Shown here: in pieces, positions 26,426-37,474 of the stretch
Layout of the letters: every line of letters starts with the position of its first letter
How positions within the stretch are numbered: the first letter of the stretch is position 1
From: Silurus meridionalis
Taxonomy: Eukaryota; Chordata; Actinopteri; Siluriformes; Siluridae
Reading direction: 5' to 3'
NCBI RefSeq assembly: GCF_014805685.1
Contig: NC_060899.1
Coordinates: 10,602,454-10,666,453, forward strand
DNA: 64,000 nt
Made by a program: the position numbers and the translations under genes
The notes under the pieces: model-generated
Told to the model about the DNA's origin: nothing
Seen by the model: only the letters and a program-made list of their open reading frames with translations
The model's database searches: none

Positions 26426-26645
26426 AGGTCCCCTGGTGGTCTAGTGGTTAAGATGCAGCGCTCCCACCGCTGCGACCCGGGTTCGATTCCCGGTCAGGGA
26501 ACCATCCCCAGCCACTCTCGGTCCCAAGCCCGGATAAATTGGGGAGGGTTGCGTTAGGAAGGGCATCCAGCGTAAAAACGTGCCAAATCAAACGTGCGGA
26601 GGATCCGCTGTGGCGACCCCTAACGGGAGAAGCCGAAAGAAAGTT
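26426..26645 (+). mobile_element. Young tRNA-Glu-headed SINE with RTE-type tail
   Basis: The 220-bp insertion starts with a 73-nt tRNA-Glu-like head (26429-26501) with A box TGGTCTAGTGGTTA (26437-26450), B box GGTTCGATTCC (26480-26490), near-complete acceptor pairing and a CCA at 26502-26504. The anticodon position reads CCC, not the CTC/TTC of tRNA-Glu. The body contains GGGCATCCAGCG. The 3' tail reads CTGTGGCGACCCCTAACGGG, then GCCGAAAG, matching the 3' end of RTE-type LINEs. Perfect 17-bp target duplications flank it (26409-26425 and 26646-26662). Confidence 0.93.
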
Positions 26646-26662
26646 TATATAGTAACTAAAAG
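26646..26662. repeat. Target-site duplication, right copy
   Basis: TATATAGTAACTAAAAG, identical over all 17 bases to 26409-26425. Complete identity points to a recent insertion. Confidence 0.95.
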
Positions 26663-27674
26663 CCAGTGCATTTCGGTTGATAGGTAGGTTTAATATGATA
26701 ATATCTAGGTTTATATTATGCAGAAAATGATTTAATTCTTGGTACATTTACGAATGCAGTTTTTGTCTTTTCAAACCTAAAAAGAAATGACTTTTTTTTT
26801 CAATTACACTATTTACAAAAGGCATTTATCATCACAGTGTTTAAAGCATGATGATTTGCCAATACTGAGTGTTTAGTTTGACACTTAAATGTGTCGGAGT
26901 CCTATACCTAAACTGCAATGGGATCCATAATATCACGTCTCCTACACGTGGGACAGAGTCACAGAGGGTCACATGCACTATGGGAAATTTCTTTAATAGG
27001 GATGTCATGAGTTCTTTAGCTGCAGGCTGTCAGACACTTAATATAGATAAAATATTAATGAGGTATGTGACATCCACCTACGAAGACACTAAACCTTGCC
27101 TAGCTATTTCATACTCCATCTCCACTAGAATAGATGGATGATTTTCTGATTGTTCGCTAATAGATTTTGTTGCAGTCTAAGATCATAGTTTAAATCCTAA
27201 TTTTTTTTCCTCTTTGACAATTCTCGAGAATAGTGTGTTTTGATTTGTGTACATAATACGTAATACATTACCTTGTACAACCTACTTCTAATAATATACA
27301 GTATGTACATGTGGCTGTAGTGACACTTCTTTTTTCATCTGCATACTTAATATAAATAATTTTAAATAATTAAAATGAGCCTCACTGATGATGACGTATG
27401 TATGTGTTAAATCTTTGTCTAATTATCCAATTAACTAAGCAATGCTTTAATTGTGCATATATAAAAGGTTCAGTGTGCATGCATAATGTGGGCTTCATTT
27501 AAATCCTCACATGTGGCTAGTAAATTCTATGCTATGCATTCATCTGATATGCATGTGTTCATATTTATATGAGTTTGCATGTCTGGTGAACTTAATTAAT
27601 TTTATTAAGCAACATATTTAAAGCATCTATTCACTCCTACTCAAAAACATGTTATTTCCCAAGCAACCACTATA

Positions 27675-28027
27675 CAGTGGAACCTCGGAGCTCGCGAGAG
27701 TTAGGGACCAAGACCGGTCGCGAGTTCCGAATTTTCCCGACCTTTTGATACGCCCCTTCCAACCCAGTAAAAACCCAAAGAACACTATACGAAATCGATT
27801 TAAATGAGTAAATAACACTATTTCACTCCATACATAATAAAAATAGTTTTAAAGCATTTTTTAGACAATTTTAATGAGATAAACCTTGTTTAGAAATGTT
27901 AAAACTAGCGTTTTGAGCAGCTCGCGGTTGCTCACGAGCCGATCTGAATGAGAGTCGCCGGTCGGAATGAAAGTCGCGAGCATGCGAGGTAGCGAGCGCT
28001 GAGGCCGCGAGCTCCGAGGTTCCACTG
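27675..28027. mobile_element. Tc1/mariner-superfamily MITE (pogo/Tigger-like ends), 353 bp
   Basis: Terminal inverted repeats begin CAGTGGAACCTCGGAGCTCG at the left end and mirror it at the right end (CGAGCTCCGAGGTTCCACTG). The element is flanked by TA on both sides (27673-27674, 28028-28029), the target duplication of this superfamily. The outer parts are CpG-rich and the middle AT-rich. It has no transposase, so it would depend on an element elsewhere in the genome. Confidence 0.88.
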
Positions 28028-28440
28028 TATTACAAAAATTCACATATATTTAAAGGTATACTGGATTATATTAGGAATTTTCCATGTACAGTTTTGATGC
28101 ATTTTCCTTTAAAATTTACATTTTCAAAAGTATCTGCCGTATAACACAGAAATCTGTAATGCAGGCACTTGGTAGCTTAAAGTATAAGAGAATGAAACTG
28201 CTGCTTTAACCACTCAAATTACAAGCTGGAGTGATCTCTATGGCATCTAATCACTTCAGTTTTTTCACCGCCTATGATTGAATGGTCAGAGAGTGCATGA
28301 ATCAGAGCTTGCAAACTGAATCTGTAGCAAACTGCACACGCTTAAAAATATTTAGTTGTTTTTTTATTCCACAGTGGCTGACAGAGGAGATGAAAATGAT
28401 TTGGTCGCAGATATACTTTTCAATAAAAGCAGGGCATAGC

Positions 28441-28468
28441 AAGTCAAGTCAAGTCAAGTCAAGTCAAG
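28441..28468 (+). repeat. (AAGTC)n microsatellite
   Basis: Five perfect copies of AAGTC plus a partial one. It forms the start of the interspersed repeat that follows and probably arose from that element's tail. Confidence 0.95.
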
Positions 28469-28840
28469 AGGCTTTTATTGTCATTTCTACTATACACAGT
28501 GGTACACAGTACACAGTAAAAACAAGACAAAATTCCTCCAGGACCCTGGTGCTACACTAAACAACATAAAGCTACAACACACAACATAAAGCGACATAAA
28601 GTGCATTGAGTGCAACCTAGTGCAAACAGTGCAGACAAAAGACAGTACAGACAGACAACACAAGACAGTGTGGGACAATACACATAACACAAGATAGCGC
28701 CGACCAGTAAACCTACTGTATACTCTGAATATACAGTACTGTGCAAAGAGGACTATAAAGGCTATAACCAGGAGTATATGTAAACAAACACAATGCAGTG
28801 CAAAAACAGCAGTAGCATCAGTCAAGAGGTGCAAAAAACT
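28469..28840 (-). mobile_element. Probable LINE 3' end or related retroposon, minus orientation
   Basis: The segment starts AGGCTTTTATTGTCATTTCTAC, followed by CCTCCAGGACCCTGG and many GTGCAGACAGACA-like motifs. I recall this as a multicopy fish repeat. The (AAGTC)n at its edge fits a short tandem tail of a minus-strand retroposon. No coding homology is visible. Confidence 0.5.
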
Positions 28841-28970
28841 GCATGTAAACGGTATAATATGGTTTATATAAATAATAAATAAATAAATGGTTGAGGTTGA
28901 GGAAATGATTGAGATGAGTAATGAGTGTGTGTTGAGTTCAGGTTGTACAGTTTAGTAACACACAGTTGAG

Positions 28971-28974
<4 letters not shown>

Positions 28975-29026
<52 letters not shown>
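28975..29026 (+). repeat. (GT)n microsatellite
   Basis: About 26 units. Confidence 0.98.
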
Positions 29027-29028
<2 letters not shown>

Positions 29029-30152
29029 TTTCAGTTTAGATGAGGAAATCATCTAAGGTCATCATGAGGAAAGGTCAGCCAAAACAAGCTTTTTCAACAC
29101 ACCTTTGTGTTTCCTTTCCTGTAGAATTTGCACAGAAACACACAATTTGCCTTAATTTTAAATCCCTATGAAAACCTGGGGTTTTCACAGAAAACCCAGG
29201 GTTATTTTATAAGGTTTATATTGATGCTTTTGCTAGAGACAATGTATGTGATGTGGCTGCAGTTGAAGAAGACTTGTAGAATTGTGTTCATTGAGTTCCT
29301 TGCTTTATTAATGGCATTCATTGTTACTGCATGAGATTCATGTTTCTGATGCAACGCGTTTCTGTATAATATTGATAGTCGTAACCATGGTATTAAGAGG
29401 TGGATTGATTAAGGCAGGACAACCACTAAAGGCCTATGTGTGAAATGCATGAACCACCACTGACTAGAAATAGAATAACCTTCTAAAAAATGCAATAAAA
29501 AATGCAACTGCAGCAGATTTGTAGTTACTGCATGTATGATACTGGGATAAGATGTATAAATATATAACTTATGTATTGTTTCTCTCATTTGTACAAGGTC
29601 TTTAATATACTGTAAATCATTTCAGACAGAAAGGTAATGTAGGTTAAATGACCTCTCAAAATATGTTTACCCAGAACTGATTAGTGTAACAGAGATCTAA
29701 AACTATTGTTTTTTTTTTCTTTGTGTCAAGCTGATGGACACAGTAAATTGATGTTTTAGTTTGAGCATATCAGGTTCATAGCATATTTACTCAGGAGATT
29801 CCAGCGGAGGAAGTAAGTGTAGAAAATCCCTGTATGTGTGTCTCTCATAAAGTGTGTAAACCATAAGCTCGAGGAGGACATCTCTCAGACCTGCTGAGAG
29901 CTCAGTAGGAATCATACGCAATGGGGTGCCTTGTCTACGAGTGTGCATGAATATAGTGAGGAAGAAACGTGTGTGAAAGAGAAATGAAGCGAGAGAGAGA
30001 ACGTGCTTTTCATCTCAGATTGACGTCGTAATCCGTCCTGTGGTCTATCTCCAAGATGCTGTAATCCATTTTAACTGTGTTGACTTGTGTTGATTCACAT
30101 TCACTCTTGCTTTATCTGGGTGATTCAGAGGCAAGAGAGAGTGAGAGAACAA

Positions 30153-30156
<4 letters not shown>

Positions 30157-30201
<45 letters not shown>
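30157..30201 (+). repeat. (GA)n microsatellite
   Basis: About 22 units with purine-rich DNA upstream. Confidence 0.97.
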
Positions 30202-30204
<3 letters not shown>

Positions 30205-31026
30205 CCATTCATGCAGCACATAGTAACAGACACTAATTACTTCACGCCTGAGGAATTTTTCCGAACAGCAAACCCTAACAGGGTCAAATGTAATCTGCTC
30301 GTCCTGCTCTGGATGGGTTAAACCAGAAGCCTGTGGGGTTAACACGTATAGTATGGCCTGCCTCTTTCTCCTGTTGCTAACTGCTTGTCGCCAGATAGGT
30401 GTCTTTGAAGTGACAGAATGACAATTGTGCACGCAGAAGCAGACAAGCAGAACTGACTGAGAACACAGCAACACATTCCTACACTCCTACACTAAATTAT
30501 GACCAAATTAGCAGGCCAATGTGAACTGTACTTCGTAAGAGTTCATTTCAGGATGTGGGCCAGTATGCAGCAAAAAACATTATGAGAGTCCAGTGATATA
30601 CTGTGATATACAATTACATGCCTACATGGTTAATCAGGTCTGGTTAAGCAATTAGTATGGCTAATTAGCAGGGCAGTGGGCAGTAAAGTATTTTTATTTT
30701 ATTACTGTAAGTAATTAAGTAAGTTTATGAAGTATCTGCAGTATTTTCATTTTGGGCAACATTTACTTTTAACAATATTTTCTTTAGTTTTGCCTAATAT
30801 ACGACATTTTACTATGTTTTAGAAAAACATGCCATTCCTTACTATTTTGAAATGATTAAATAAACTGTCACAAAATACACAACTGTAAACCAGCAGTTCT
30901 AATGAGATCGTGTGTGAAGTAAGCGTCTCACTGTGTGTCGGTAACAATAGAAAACGATTGTTTAAAAGGTGTGATAAACAGAAGAATAAAGCAACAATTA
31001 ATTATTCATATAGGGTTTTCAGGGAG

Positions 31027-31096
31027 CGGTACTTTTGATTCTGCAGTACATTCAAACACATTTTCTTTTGAATGTACTGCAGAATCAAAAGTACCG
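31027..31096. repeat. Perfect 30-bp inverted repeat (hairpin) with 10-nt loop
   Basis: Arm 31027-31056 is the exact reverse complement of 31067-31096; the loop is 31057-31066. The arms contain the mixed sequence CTGCAGTACATTC, so this is not a simple-repeat artefact. Homology stops exactly at the arm ends. Confidence 0.97.
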
Positions 31097-31571
31097 ACTT
31101 TTACTTTTTTAAGTATAAATGCAAAAGGAAAACTGTTACTTTTACTGGAGTAATATTTAAGCAGTGGGACTTTATCAACTCATAATGAATAGTGACAAAC
31201 AACATTCACCTTTTAATTTCAACTAAATAGTAATCAATTCATAAGTATAAAAATGCAACATTACTTTGCAGGAGCTATGTTTTTCTTACTGGCGCTTCAT
31301 ATCAACAGTTTGACTAAGGTCAGGAACTCTGAATAAAAGAGACATCTGTTTTGAAGCAGATCAATCATTCACTACTCGACTCAACTGCTCGACTGGCCCA
31401 CCATCCCACAGTGTAAGAGAAAGGTATCCATCAGACCTCCTTTCTTGGTGGTGGAATGAACCTCTCCTAGATGTCCGTACATCTTTAAACAATCGTTAAA
31501 GACCTACATCTTCCTGAAACACTTGAAATAGAGCTTATTTTCCTTGCTTGTTTTATGTCCTAATATATATA

Positions 31572-31819
31572 CAGTGGAACCTCGGGTTACGAACGCCCCG
31601 GCATACGTATTATTCAGGTTACGAATCGCAGTTCATCAAAATTTTTGCCCCTGGTTACGAACAAAATTTCAGGATATGAACGTCGCGCACCAAAAAATCA
31701 CAGGCAAGTCGGTTCTTTTCTTATTGCCACCCACGCTCTATCCACGCGTATCGGGATACGAACTTTTTAGGTTACGAATAAAGTACTGGAACCAATTAAA
31801 TTCGTAACCCGAGGTTTCA

Positions 31820-31822
<3 letters not shown>
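31572..31822. mobile_element. Second Tc1/mariner-superfamily MITE, 251 bp, inside a LINE
   Basis: The ends are CAGTGGAACCTCGGGTTACG and its near-perfect inverse (one mismatch in 22 bp), with TA duplications at 31570-31571 and 31823-31824. The outer 14 bases CAGTGGAACCTCGG equal those of the MITE at 27675, but the interiors differ. Several GGTTACGAA-like motifs recur internally. It interrupts a LINE 3' region (31380-32035). Confidence 0.88.

Positions 31823-31897
<75 letters not shown>
31823..31897. repeat. (TA)n microsatellite at a MITE edge
   Basis: About 37 TA units begin at the TA target duplication of the MITE at 31572-31822. Expansion of the duplication or insertion beside an existing array are both possible. 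Confidence 0.97.
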
Positions 31898-31901
<4 letters not shown>

Positions 31902-32229
31902 GAGGTGCTATGATTCCTCCATTCAGTTTTAGGCTTAAGTTTACAACCAAGTGAACCTGTGTTGACTTATTCATTTATATTTTTTTGTACATCGCTCTGG
32001 ATAAGATATACCTGCTAAATGTAAATGCTGTAAATTTAAAATGTCTGCTCAGGTCAGAGATGACAAAACTCATGTGATTGTTAAAAAGTGATGATCTGCA
32101 ACAGAAAGTTTTTTATAAAAACAACAAAATAAAACAAAACTAAATCACTCTGTCAACTTAAAATATTTTCTTTACAATATTTGATTGCTATGTTTGATCC
32201 CCTGAAATACAATGCTGTCTCTGTATCAA

Positions 32230-32335
32230 AGAGTGGTCTAGCGGTTAAAGAAGTCAGGCCTATCGGTCTTTTGATATTAGCAAGAGCTTATTTTAATCCC
32301 TGGGTATGAACAGTGGCACCATCTTGCTAATGGTT
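32230..32335 (+). mobile_element. Possible degenerate tRNA-derived SINE
   Basis: A good A box (TGGTCTAGCGGTTA, 32234-32247) is followed about 50 bases on by a weak B-box-like TTTTAATCCCTGGG and CAGTGGCACCATCTTGC. The B box is too decayed for a firm call. Confidence 0.35.
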
Positions 32336-33954
32336 ATGATCTACAGAGACATGACTGATTCCTTATTCATTTCATTACCATCAGCTTATTAAATTTCAAC
32401 AGTGGTGTAAAATATTTAAGTCAATGTACTTCATTACTGTACTTAACTCATTTTTTGCCTACTTTCTACGTTTACTGAGTACAAAAGATATATGCAGCTT
32501 TAACTCTCTTCTCAAATACATTTATGATGCAAAATATGTAGTTTTTATTTTACTATATTTTATTTGACAATAACCACTTACATTTTGCAATCAGTCAGTC
32601 AACTCAGAATATTTGGTTTTACTTTATGTTAAATTATTTTCTTTAATTCTATTTGTCCATGCAATACTAATAGATTGTATTTTAGCAAATAAACCCTCAC
32701 AAATCAGCTGTTTTTGGCTTGGTGTTGGAGACTAGTGTATCTTTGAGCCAACATTCAATAAGAGTAAAATATTCAAGTATTGTTCAAATCAGATACTCTA
32801 AGACTTTTTCTTTTTTTATTTGAATTGAGGACTTTTTAACTTGTAAGGGAGTAAGTTTAGCAGTAGGACATCTCTATTTTTACTCAAGTATAATTTTCAG
32901 GTATACTTTATACCTCTGAATTTCAATTTGAGAAAGCTGTGTTGACCAGGCTTCATTCGATCCAAATTATAAAAAGCCATTAGTTCAGTTAAACATTGAC
33001 ACATTAAATCATAGGACTTAAATGCCTCACTATCCCAAGCATAAGGCACAAATCACCTCATGCTGTTCAGCTGCACCTCTGTGAGTGCATATGGCACTTT
33101 GGAAACACAATAGTTTTTCTTTTTAGCTGTGTTTATTAATGGAGAGAACAAGGCAATTTCAACTTCTACAGCCTTTCCTTGCACCCCATCGCTCTCACAG
33201 TGGCAGTCTCATTCACTTCTGCAGTAACAGTTTTTTCCCCCCAAGTCCCGGTCTGCCTGGATTACACATCTAATCCATCACCTGTGTCAGTTTGAAGAAT
33301 TCAGGTGCCAGCAAATGTTCTCGTTCTCTCTCCTTCTTTCTTTCTCTCTGATGATTTAAAACAGACTCTTTTGTTCTTCCTGCTGTAGCACAATAGCATC
33401 TTCCATAATGTGCGTGTTACAACTGTGGCCTTCAAGTGGTTCGTGTCACTTCGCATCCACGCACCCTGAGCACTGAATCAGTGCTCAGCTTCAGCGGGAG
33501 TGTGCAGAAGGGAGGGTCAGAGTGAGTATGGAAAAGAGCAGGAGAGGCATTTTTCTTTGATGGCAAGCTCACGGTAGAACCTGTGGATTCTGTAAACATG
33601 GTCGTGCACAGAATAAAGAGCAGAAATCAATGGGTTTTTTGTTTTTTTTTCGGTGGGGCGGGGGGGTGGTTAACACACACCCATGCACTTGTTTTTTTCG
33701 TACGGATGCAAGTGGACTAAAATTTCATGTAGGTTCATTCAAAAACAATTCAGGAATCGTACTGTGTGTTTGACCACCCACTGGTTGTGAAACTATCATG
33801 CGCTCTGAAAACAAACAGAAAAACAAAAACAAAATAACATTGTCAAAAGTAAAAAAGCTTGCAAACAAATCTTAGTTTTTTTCAGTGTACCTGGAGTTTA
33901 GTCTGAACAAATAATCAGAAAGGAGTGTGTGAATAATTAAAGGCAAGAAAGAAA

Positions 33955-34062
33955 GACACTTTTATTTACCACATTATCTGTGTAAAGCTGCTTTTAGACA
34001 ATGTTCATTGTTAAAAGCGCTAAACAAATGAAAATGAATTGAATTGATTTGAATTAAACATT
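33955..34062 (+). mobile_element. L2-like LINE 3' end, short remnant
   Basis: TGTAAAGCTGCTTTTAGACA, then TTGTTAAAAGCGCTAAACAA and a GAATTGAATTGATTTGAATT tail match the 3' terminus shared with the copies at 21985, 41402 and 62800. Confidence 0.75.
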
Positions 34063-35527
34063 GAGAGAATTGTGGAGTGAGCACAAAAAAGAAGGGATGA
34101 AGGCGAAGGTAGAGCAGACGAGAAATGCTTAGTGAAGTCTGTATAACATTCCCTTTACAATGGATGTGTGTGTGTGCGCACGTCTTGGACATTCATTTTA
34201 TACACTGTCCACTCTTGTACATATAGATGAAGTGAAACTTGGCTGTGTGTAATACAATGTGTTTTACACATCCTGGAGTTCTCTAGTGGCGGTGCCATAA
34301 TGTAAAAACCAGCTGGAAAAGGCTTACATTTTGAGGCCTTGACTGCATACTGAATTACACACACAAATATGCTCCCACACACAGATAAGCAGCTCACGAA
34401 TACACTAATAAAAGAAGCAAATACACAAAAATGCAATCATAGATCTTCATTGAGAATTAGAAGAATACAAGTTCAATTAAATTATATTAATAAAAAAGTT
34501 CTAACGGGAAACTGAGAGAGAAAGAGAAAGAGAACGAGAGAGAGAGTATCCTAGATTTCACACATAAGCAGCATGTCTGCTTTAGAGAAATCATTGCATG
34601 GAAGATCTTTTGTCTGCTCACCCCCCTGCTTGTGATTGAGTTTTGAGGGAATCGAGAAACATCAAGCAAGATTGATGCATCTACGATTAACAGAGTCAGC
34701 GTAATGCGCAGTATAAGGGCAGACCGTGTGAGGCTGGCTGTAATTACAACAGCGTTCACTCACAAATGTAACACGAGACAGTGTCTTCGTAAACAAACCG
34801 AATATTTGTTGATTCGTATTTCCTTTGTTAGTGCAATGAGTGACATCACACAAAACAACTGAAGGCATGTAGGATTGTTGTGTGCTGTTCAGATTTCAAG
34901 TCTTTTGTGACTCAATCGAATGTCCAAATTAAAGAAAATGAGTAATATAGAAAGAAACGAGTGGAAGATAAGGTTGGATTTCTGTGTACTTACATCAGCA
35001 TCGCATACAGTAGACTGAGTAGAAATGGTAATAGAAACATCTTTTAAACTGTTATTGATACAAGACATCTAAGAAAGCATTTAGAACCTATAGCCTTCTA
35101 AGTATATATCTTAAAAAGAAATAAAATATTTCATAAAATAGCTAAATCTTTTCTCAACCTCTTCCATGCACGATTTCTGCTTATCAGTAGGTACTGTACT
35201 TATGAATAAATGGACAGGAGCAGAAGACGATATTTTGGCGATTTTACAATAATGTGGAAATTATAGGGAGGTAATAATAACATCAGGCTAAAATTAATAA
35301 AATGCAGCTATCAAGGAGATTGTACAGAATTGATGAGAATTAAAGCTACATAGGATTTTCATCTGTCCAGGAATTTCAGTACTCATATTTATTAGTCAGC
35401 TATAATGCATTATCTTGAATAACTTGCTTGAGTTTAAGCAGGTAAACATGTAAATTGCGTTACCAGGTACTGTAGGTTACTGGGCAACTGAAACATGAGA
35501 ACATTGGAGTTTTTGCTAGCTAGTGCA

Positions 35528-35555
35528 TGTGTGTGTGTGTGTGTGTGTGTGTGTG
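35528..35555 (+). repeat. (TG)n microsatellite
   Basis: 14 units. Confidence 0.95.
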
Positions 35556-37303
35556 GCACGCTCTGTTTAAGTAGACTTTTACATCATTTCACACTCTGTG
35601 AACCCGCCACTTCTCTTCCCCTCTGTAACCACAATCCTTTCAGCAACCTCCTGAGCGAGCTCACAAGCCACAGTCACTTGCCTAGCATGCACCACTGCTT
35701 TCTGGCTCTGAACGCTGCGTACCTCTGAGCGATCGCAGTGTGTGTAGTGGACACACAGATCTCGGTGACATACGGTCGCCGCGCCACACACCCGTGGTTA
35801 GATCAGGGTCATGCTTAGGTCAGCAAGGGAGGAGAGAAGCGACATGCTTTATGAATGAAGGTATTTACCTTAACGACTGTGCGTTGGCATACTGTAAATG
35901 TCAGGTTAGAGACTTGTGAGCCTGTGGAGACCTTCTGCCTCCCTGCACAAGCATGGATTTCTCATCTACAACAATATATGTGCAGTGTAATGGTAATGTC
36001 GGATTGTTTGAAAGCGCTTGTGCTGGATGCTTTTATCCTTGACTATGCTCAAGGTCATGATTCTGTAGAGAGGGAATTGCCATACATCAGGCTTGATTTG
36101 TGTTTTGGGGGAGTCTCAACAGGTTTCACCCTGTTTTTTGCTCCACTGATTGATTGAATACAAAAAAATAAAGGAGGCAGTAAATTGTACCTCATCAAAT
36201 ACTGTAGTTATTTGATTTGCTAGAAGAGAAAAAAAAAACTGCTTTGGATTTAAAAGGTATTTCCCTTCACTAAATCAGCAGGCAGATTTCATCGCACTGT
36301 TTGGCACAATGCTTCATCAGGCAGAAATGTGGGCTCAAATATAAAGTGGACTGAACATGGGCATTTGGGTAATAAAACAAATACTGTAGCAAACCGGAAC
36401 ATATCACATTTATAATAGATGTAAATGATGTATTAACCTAAAGACAGCTTTTTTCAAGAAAGAAAATAGTTTCTGGTCTGATTAATGAAGTCATGACATG
36501 GTCCATTCAATAAAAAGTAAAAAAAAAAAAAGTGTTTGGACAAAGAGGCATTCGTTTATTCTCTGCTTCATGTTCAAACCAGATGTCTCATCTGTTCAGC
36601 GTCTGTAGTGCTAATAAAAAGTGGTAACATGAGGCGTCACTGTGAAACAAAACGTAACCAGTCCACCATTAATGTTAATGTCTTATTTATAGCCATGAAC
36701 GAATCACTAATCAATCAAAAACTATTTATTCTCATCACTCGGTAAAGTTTTCTATGTAGGTCAAGCAGTTTTTTGAATAAACGTCATATAGCATGTACAG
36801 TGTACTACTACTACTGTCTCATTAAATATCACTTCAGCATATCACAAGATCATTTTTTTTCTGGTTGTTTTTTCTATCAGGCTTTGTTATCCATGAGCTT
36901 AAAAAAAGCCTCCAGACAGGGCTATGCGGTTTTCCCCCTTTTTTTTTTCTTCTTTTTTTTTCCTTGCCATTAAGCTGTCTCCACATTGTTTTCTGTATTG
37001 ACGTACCATATATTCTGCCATTGTGAAGTCCCACTAGACAGATGACCAACCTCGAGTCAACCCCCTCCACACACAAGCCACACATATATATGTGTCTGCT
37101 TTCAATAATGGAGGATTGTTGAATGGAACTAAACATCTTACTGACTAATAAATGAGATGTCCATGTCCATGATAGCTCTCCTAGCCTGATTTAATACTAT
37201 GAGGGGAAATAAAAAGCGTTAGTTATTTCCATACTGATATCTGATCATGTGCAAAGCACACCACTAACAAAGCAGCTGTACGCCTGTGGTTATTTGCTAA
37301 TGT

Positions 37304-37330
37304 GTGTGTTATTTCCTCTTCTTCTTTTAG
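37304..37330 (+). promoter_or_regulatory. Splice acceptor and pyrimidine tract of the plexin exon
   Basis: A run rich in T and C ends in TAG directly before the first codon of the exon. This is a strong vertebrate 3' splice site and it fixes the exon start. Confidence 0.9.
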
Positions 37331-37465
37331 ATCCGTGTGGATGGACCTCCTTATGGCGGTGTGCAGTATGAGACAGTGTCTGTCATTAAGGACAGGACCC
37401 CTATTCTCAGAGACATGGCCTTCTCACTGGACAATAACTATATTTATGTCATGTCTGAGAGACAG
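37331..37465 (+). CDS. plxna2: Internal exon of a class A plexin (plexin-A2-like), end of Sema domain
   Basis: The 135-bp exon is open in frame 0 and starts and ends at codon boundaries (phase 0-0). It encodes 45 residues from [14 protein letters not shown] to VMSERQ, including the conserved ILRDMAFS segment. Plexins are single-pass semaphorin receptors that steer axons. In this family these residues form the last strands of the extracellular Sema beta-propeller, directly before the cysteine-rich PSI domain, which would lie in the next exon. The acceptor is a long pyrimidine tract ending TTCTTTTAG; the donor is CAG|GTCAGT. GGVQYE followed by a [17 protein letters not shown] stretch fits plexin-A2 better than A1, A3 or A4 as I recall them, so the plexin-A call is firm and the A2 paralogue is likely. 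The flanking exons (end of the propeller upstream, PSI downstream) were looked for and not found in the window. Confidence 0.92.
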
Positions 37466-37471
37466 GTCAGT
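37466..37471 (+). promoter_or_regulatory. Splice donor of the plexin exon
   Basis: CAG|GTCAGT is a near-consensus U2-type 5' splice site. The open frame continues past it into a CA repeat (Thr-His codons), which is clearly not plexin, so the exon ends here. Confidence 0.88.
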
Positions 37472-37473
37472 GT

Positions 37474-37474
<1 letters not shown>

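Larger units (their letters stand above)
31380..32035 (+). mobile_element. LINE 3' fragment split by a MITE and a TA repeat
   Basis: The left part (31380-31570) reads like the end of a fish non-LTR reverse transcriptase ORF region: GGTGGTGGAATGAACCTCTC, then CCTAGATGTCCGTACATC. The right part (31898-32035) ends TACATCGCTCTGGATAAG and TGCTAAATGTAAATGCTGTAAAT, a widespread fish LINE/SINE tail. The MITE at 31572 and a TA array separate the two. It is non-coding now. Confidence 0.7.
32336..37303. other. Unique intronic sequence upstream of the exon
   Basis: Apart from the L2 tail at 33955 and one TG array no element was recognised. A G-rich tract, GGTGGGGCGGGGGGGTGG (33651-33668), falls just short of a canonical quadruplex. 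Confidence 0.45.
1..37330 (+). other. Upstream intron (partial) of the plexin gene
   Basis: Everything before the exon reads as non-coding. No segment matches the preceding plexin exon, so the intron is inferred to extend beyond the left edge and exceed 37 kb. It holds the transposon remnants and microsatellites listed separately. That no unrelated gene lies in it is an inference from the absence of recognisable exons. Confidence 0.7.

Noticed and set aside
26429..26501. tRNA-Glu-like sequence as a real tRNA gene
   Set aside because: The anticodon position is CCC, which does not fit the Glu body. A SINE body and tail follow and a target duplication encloses the whole unit, so it is a SINE head.
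29170..29203. Hairpin around ACCTGGGGTTTT / AAAACCCAGGGT
   Set aside because: The arms have mismatches and are only about 12 bp, within chance expectation.
33651..33668. G-rich tract as a quadruplex
   Set aside because: It has only three adequate G-runs plus GG, short of the canonical pattern.
37331..37465. Assignment to plexin-A1, A3 or A4
   Set aside because: The GGVQYE plus [13 protein letters not shown] combination fits A2 better as I recall the families. A protein alignment would settle it; a higher score to another paralogue would refute this.
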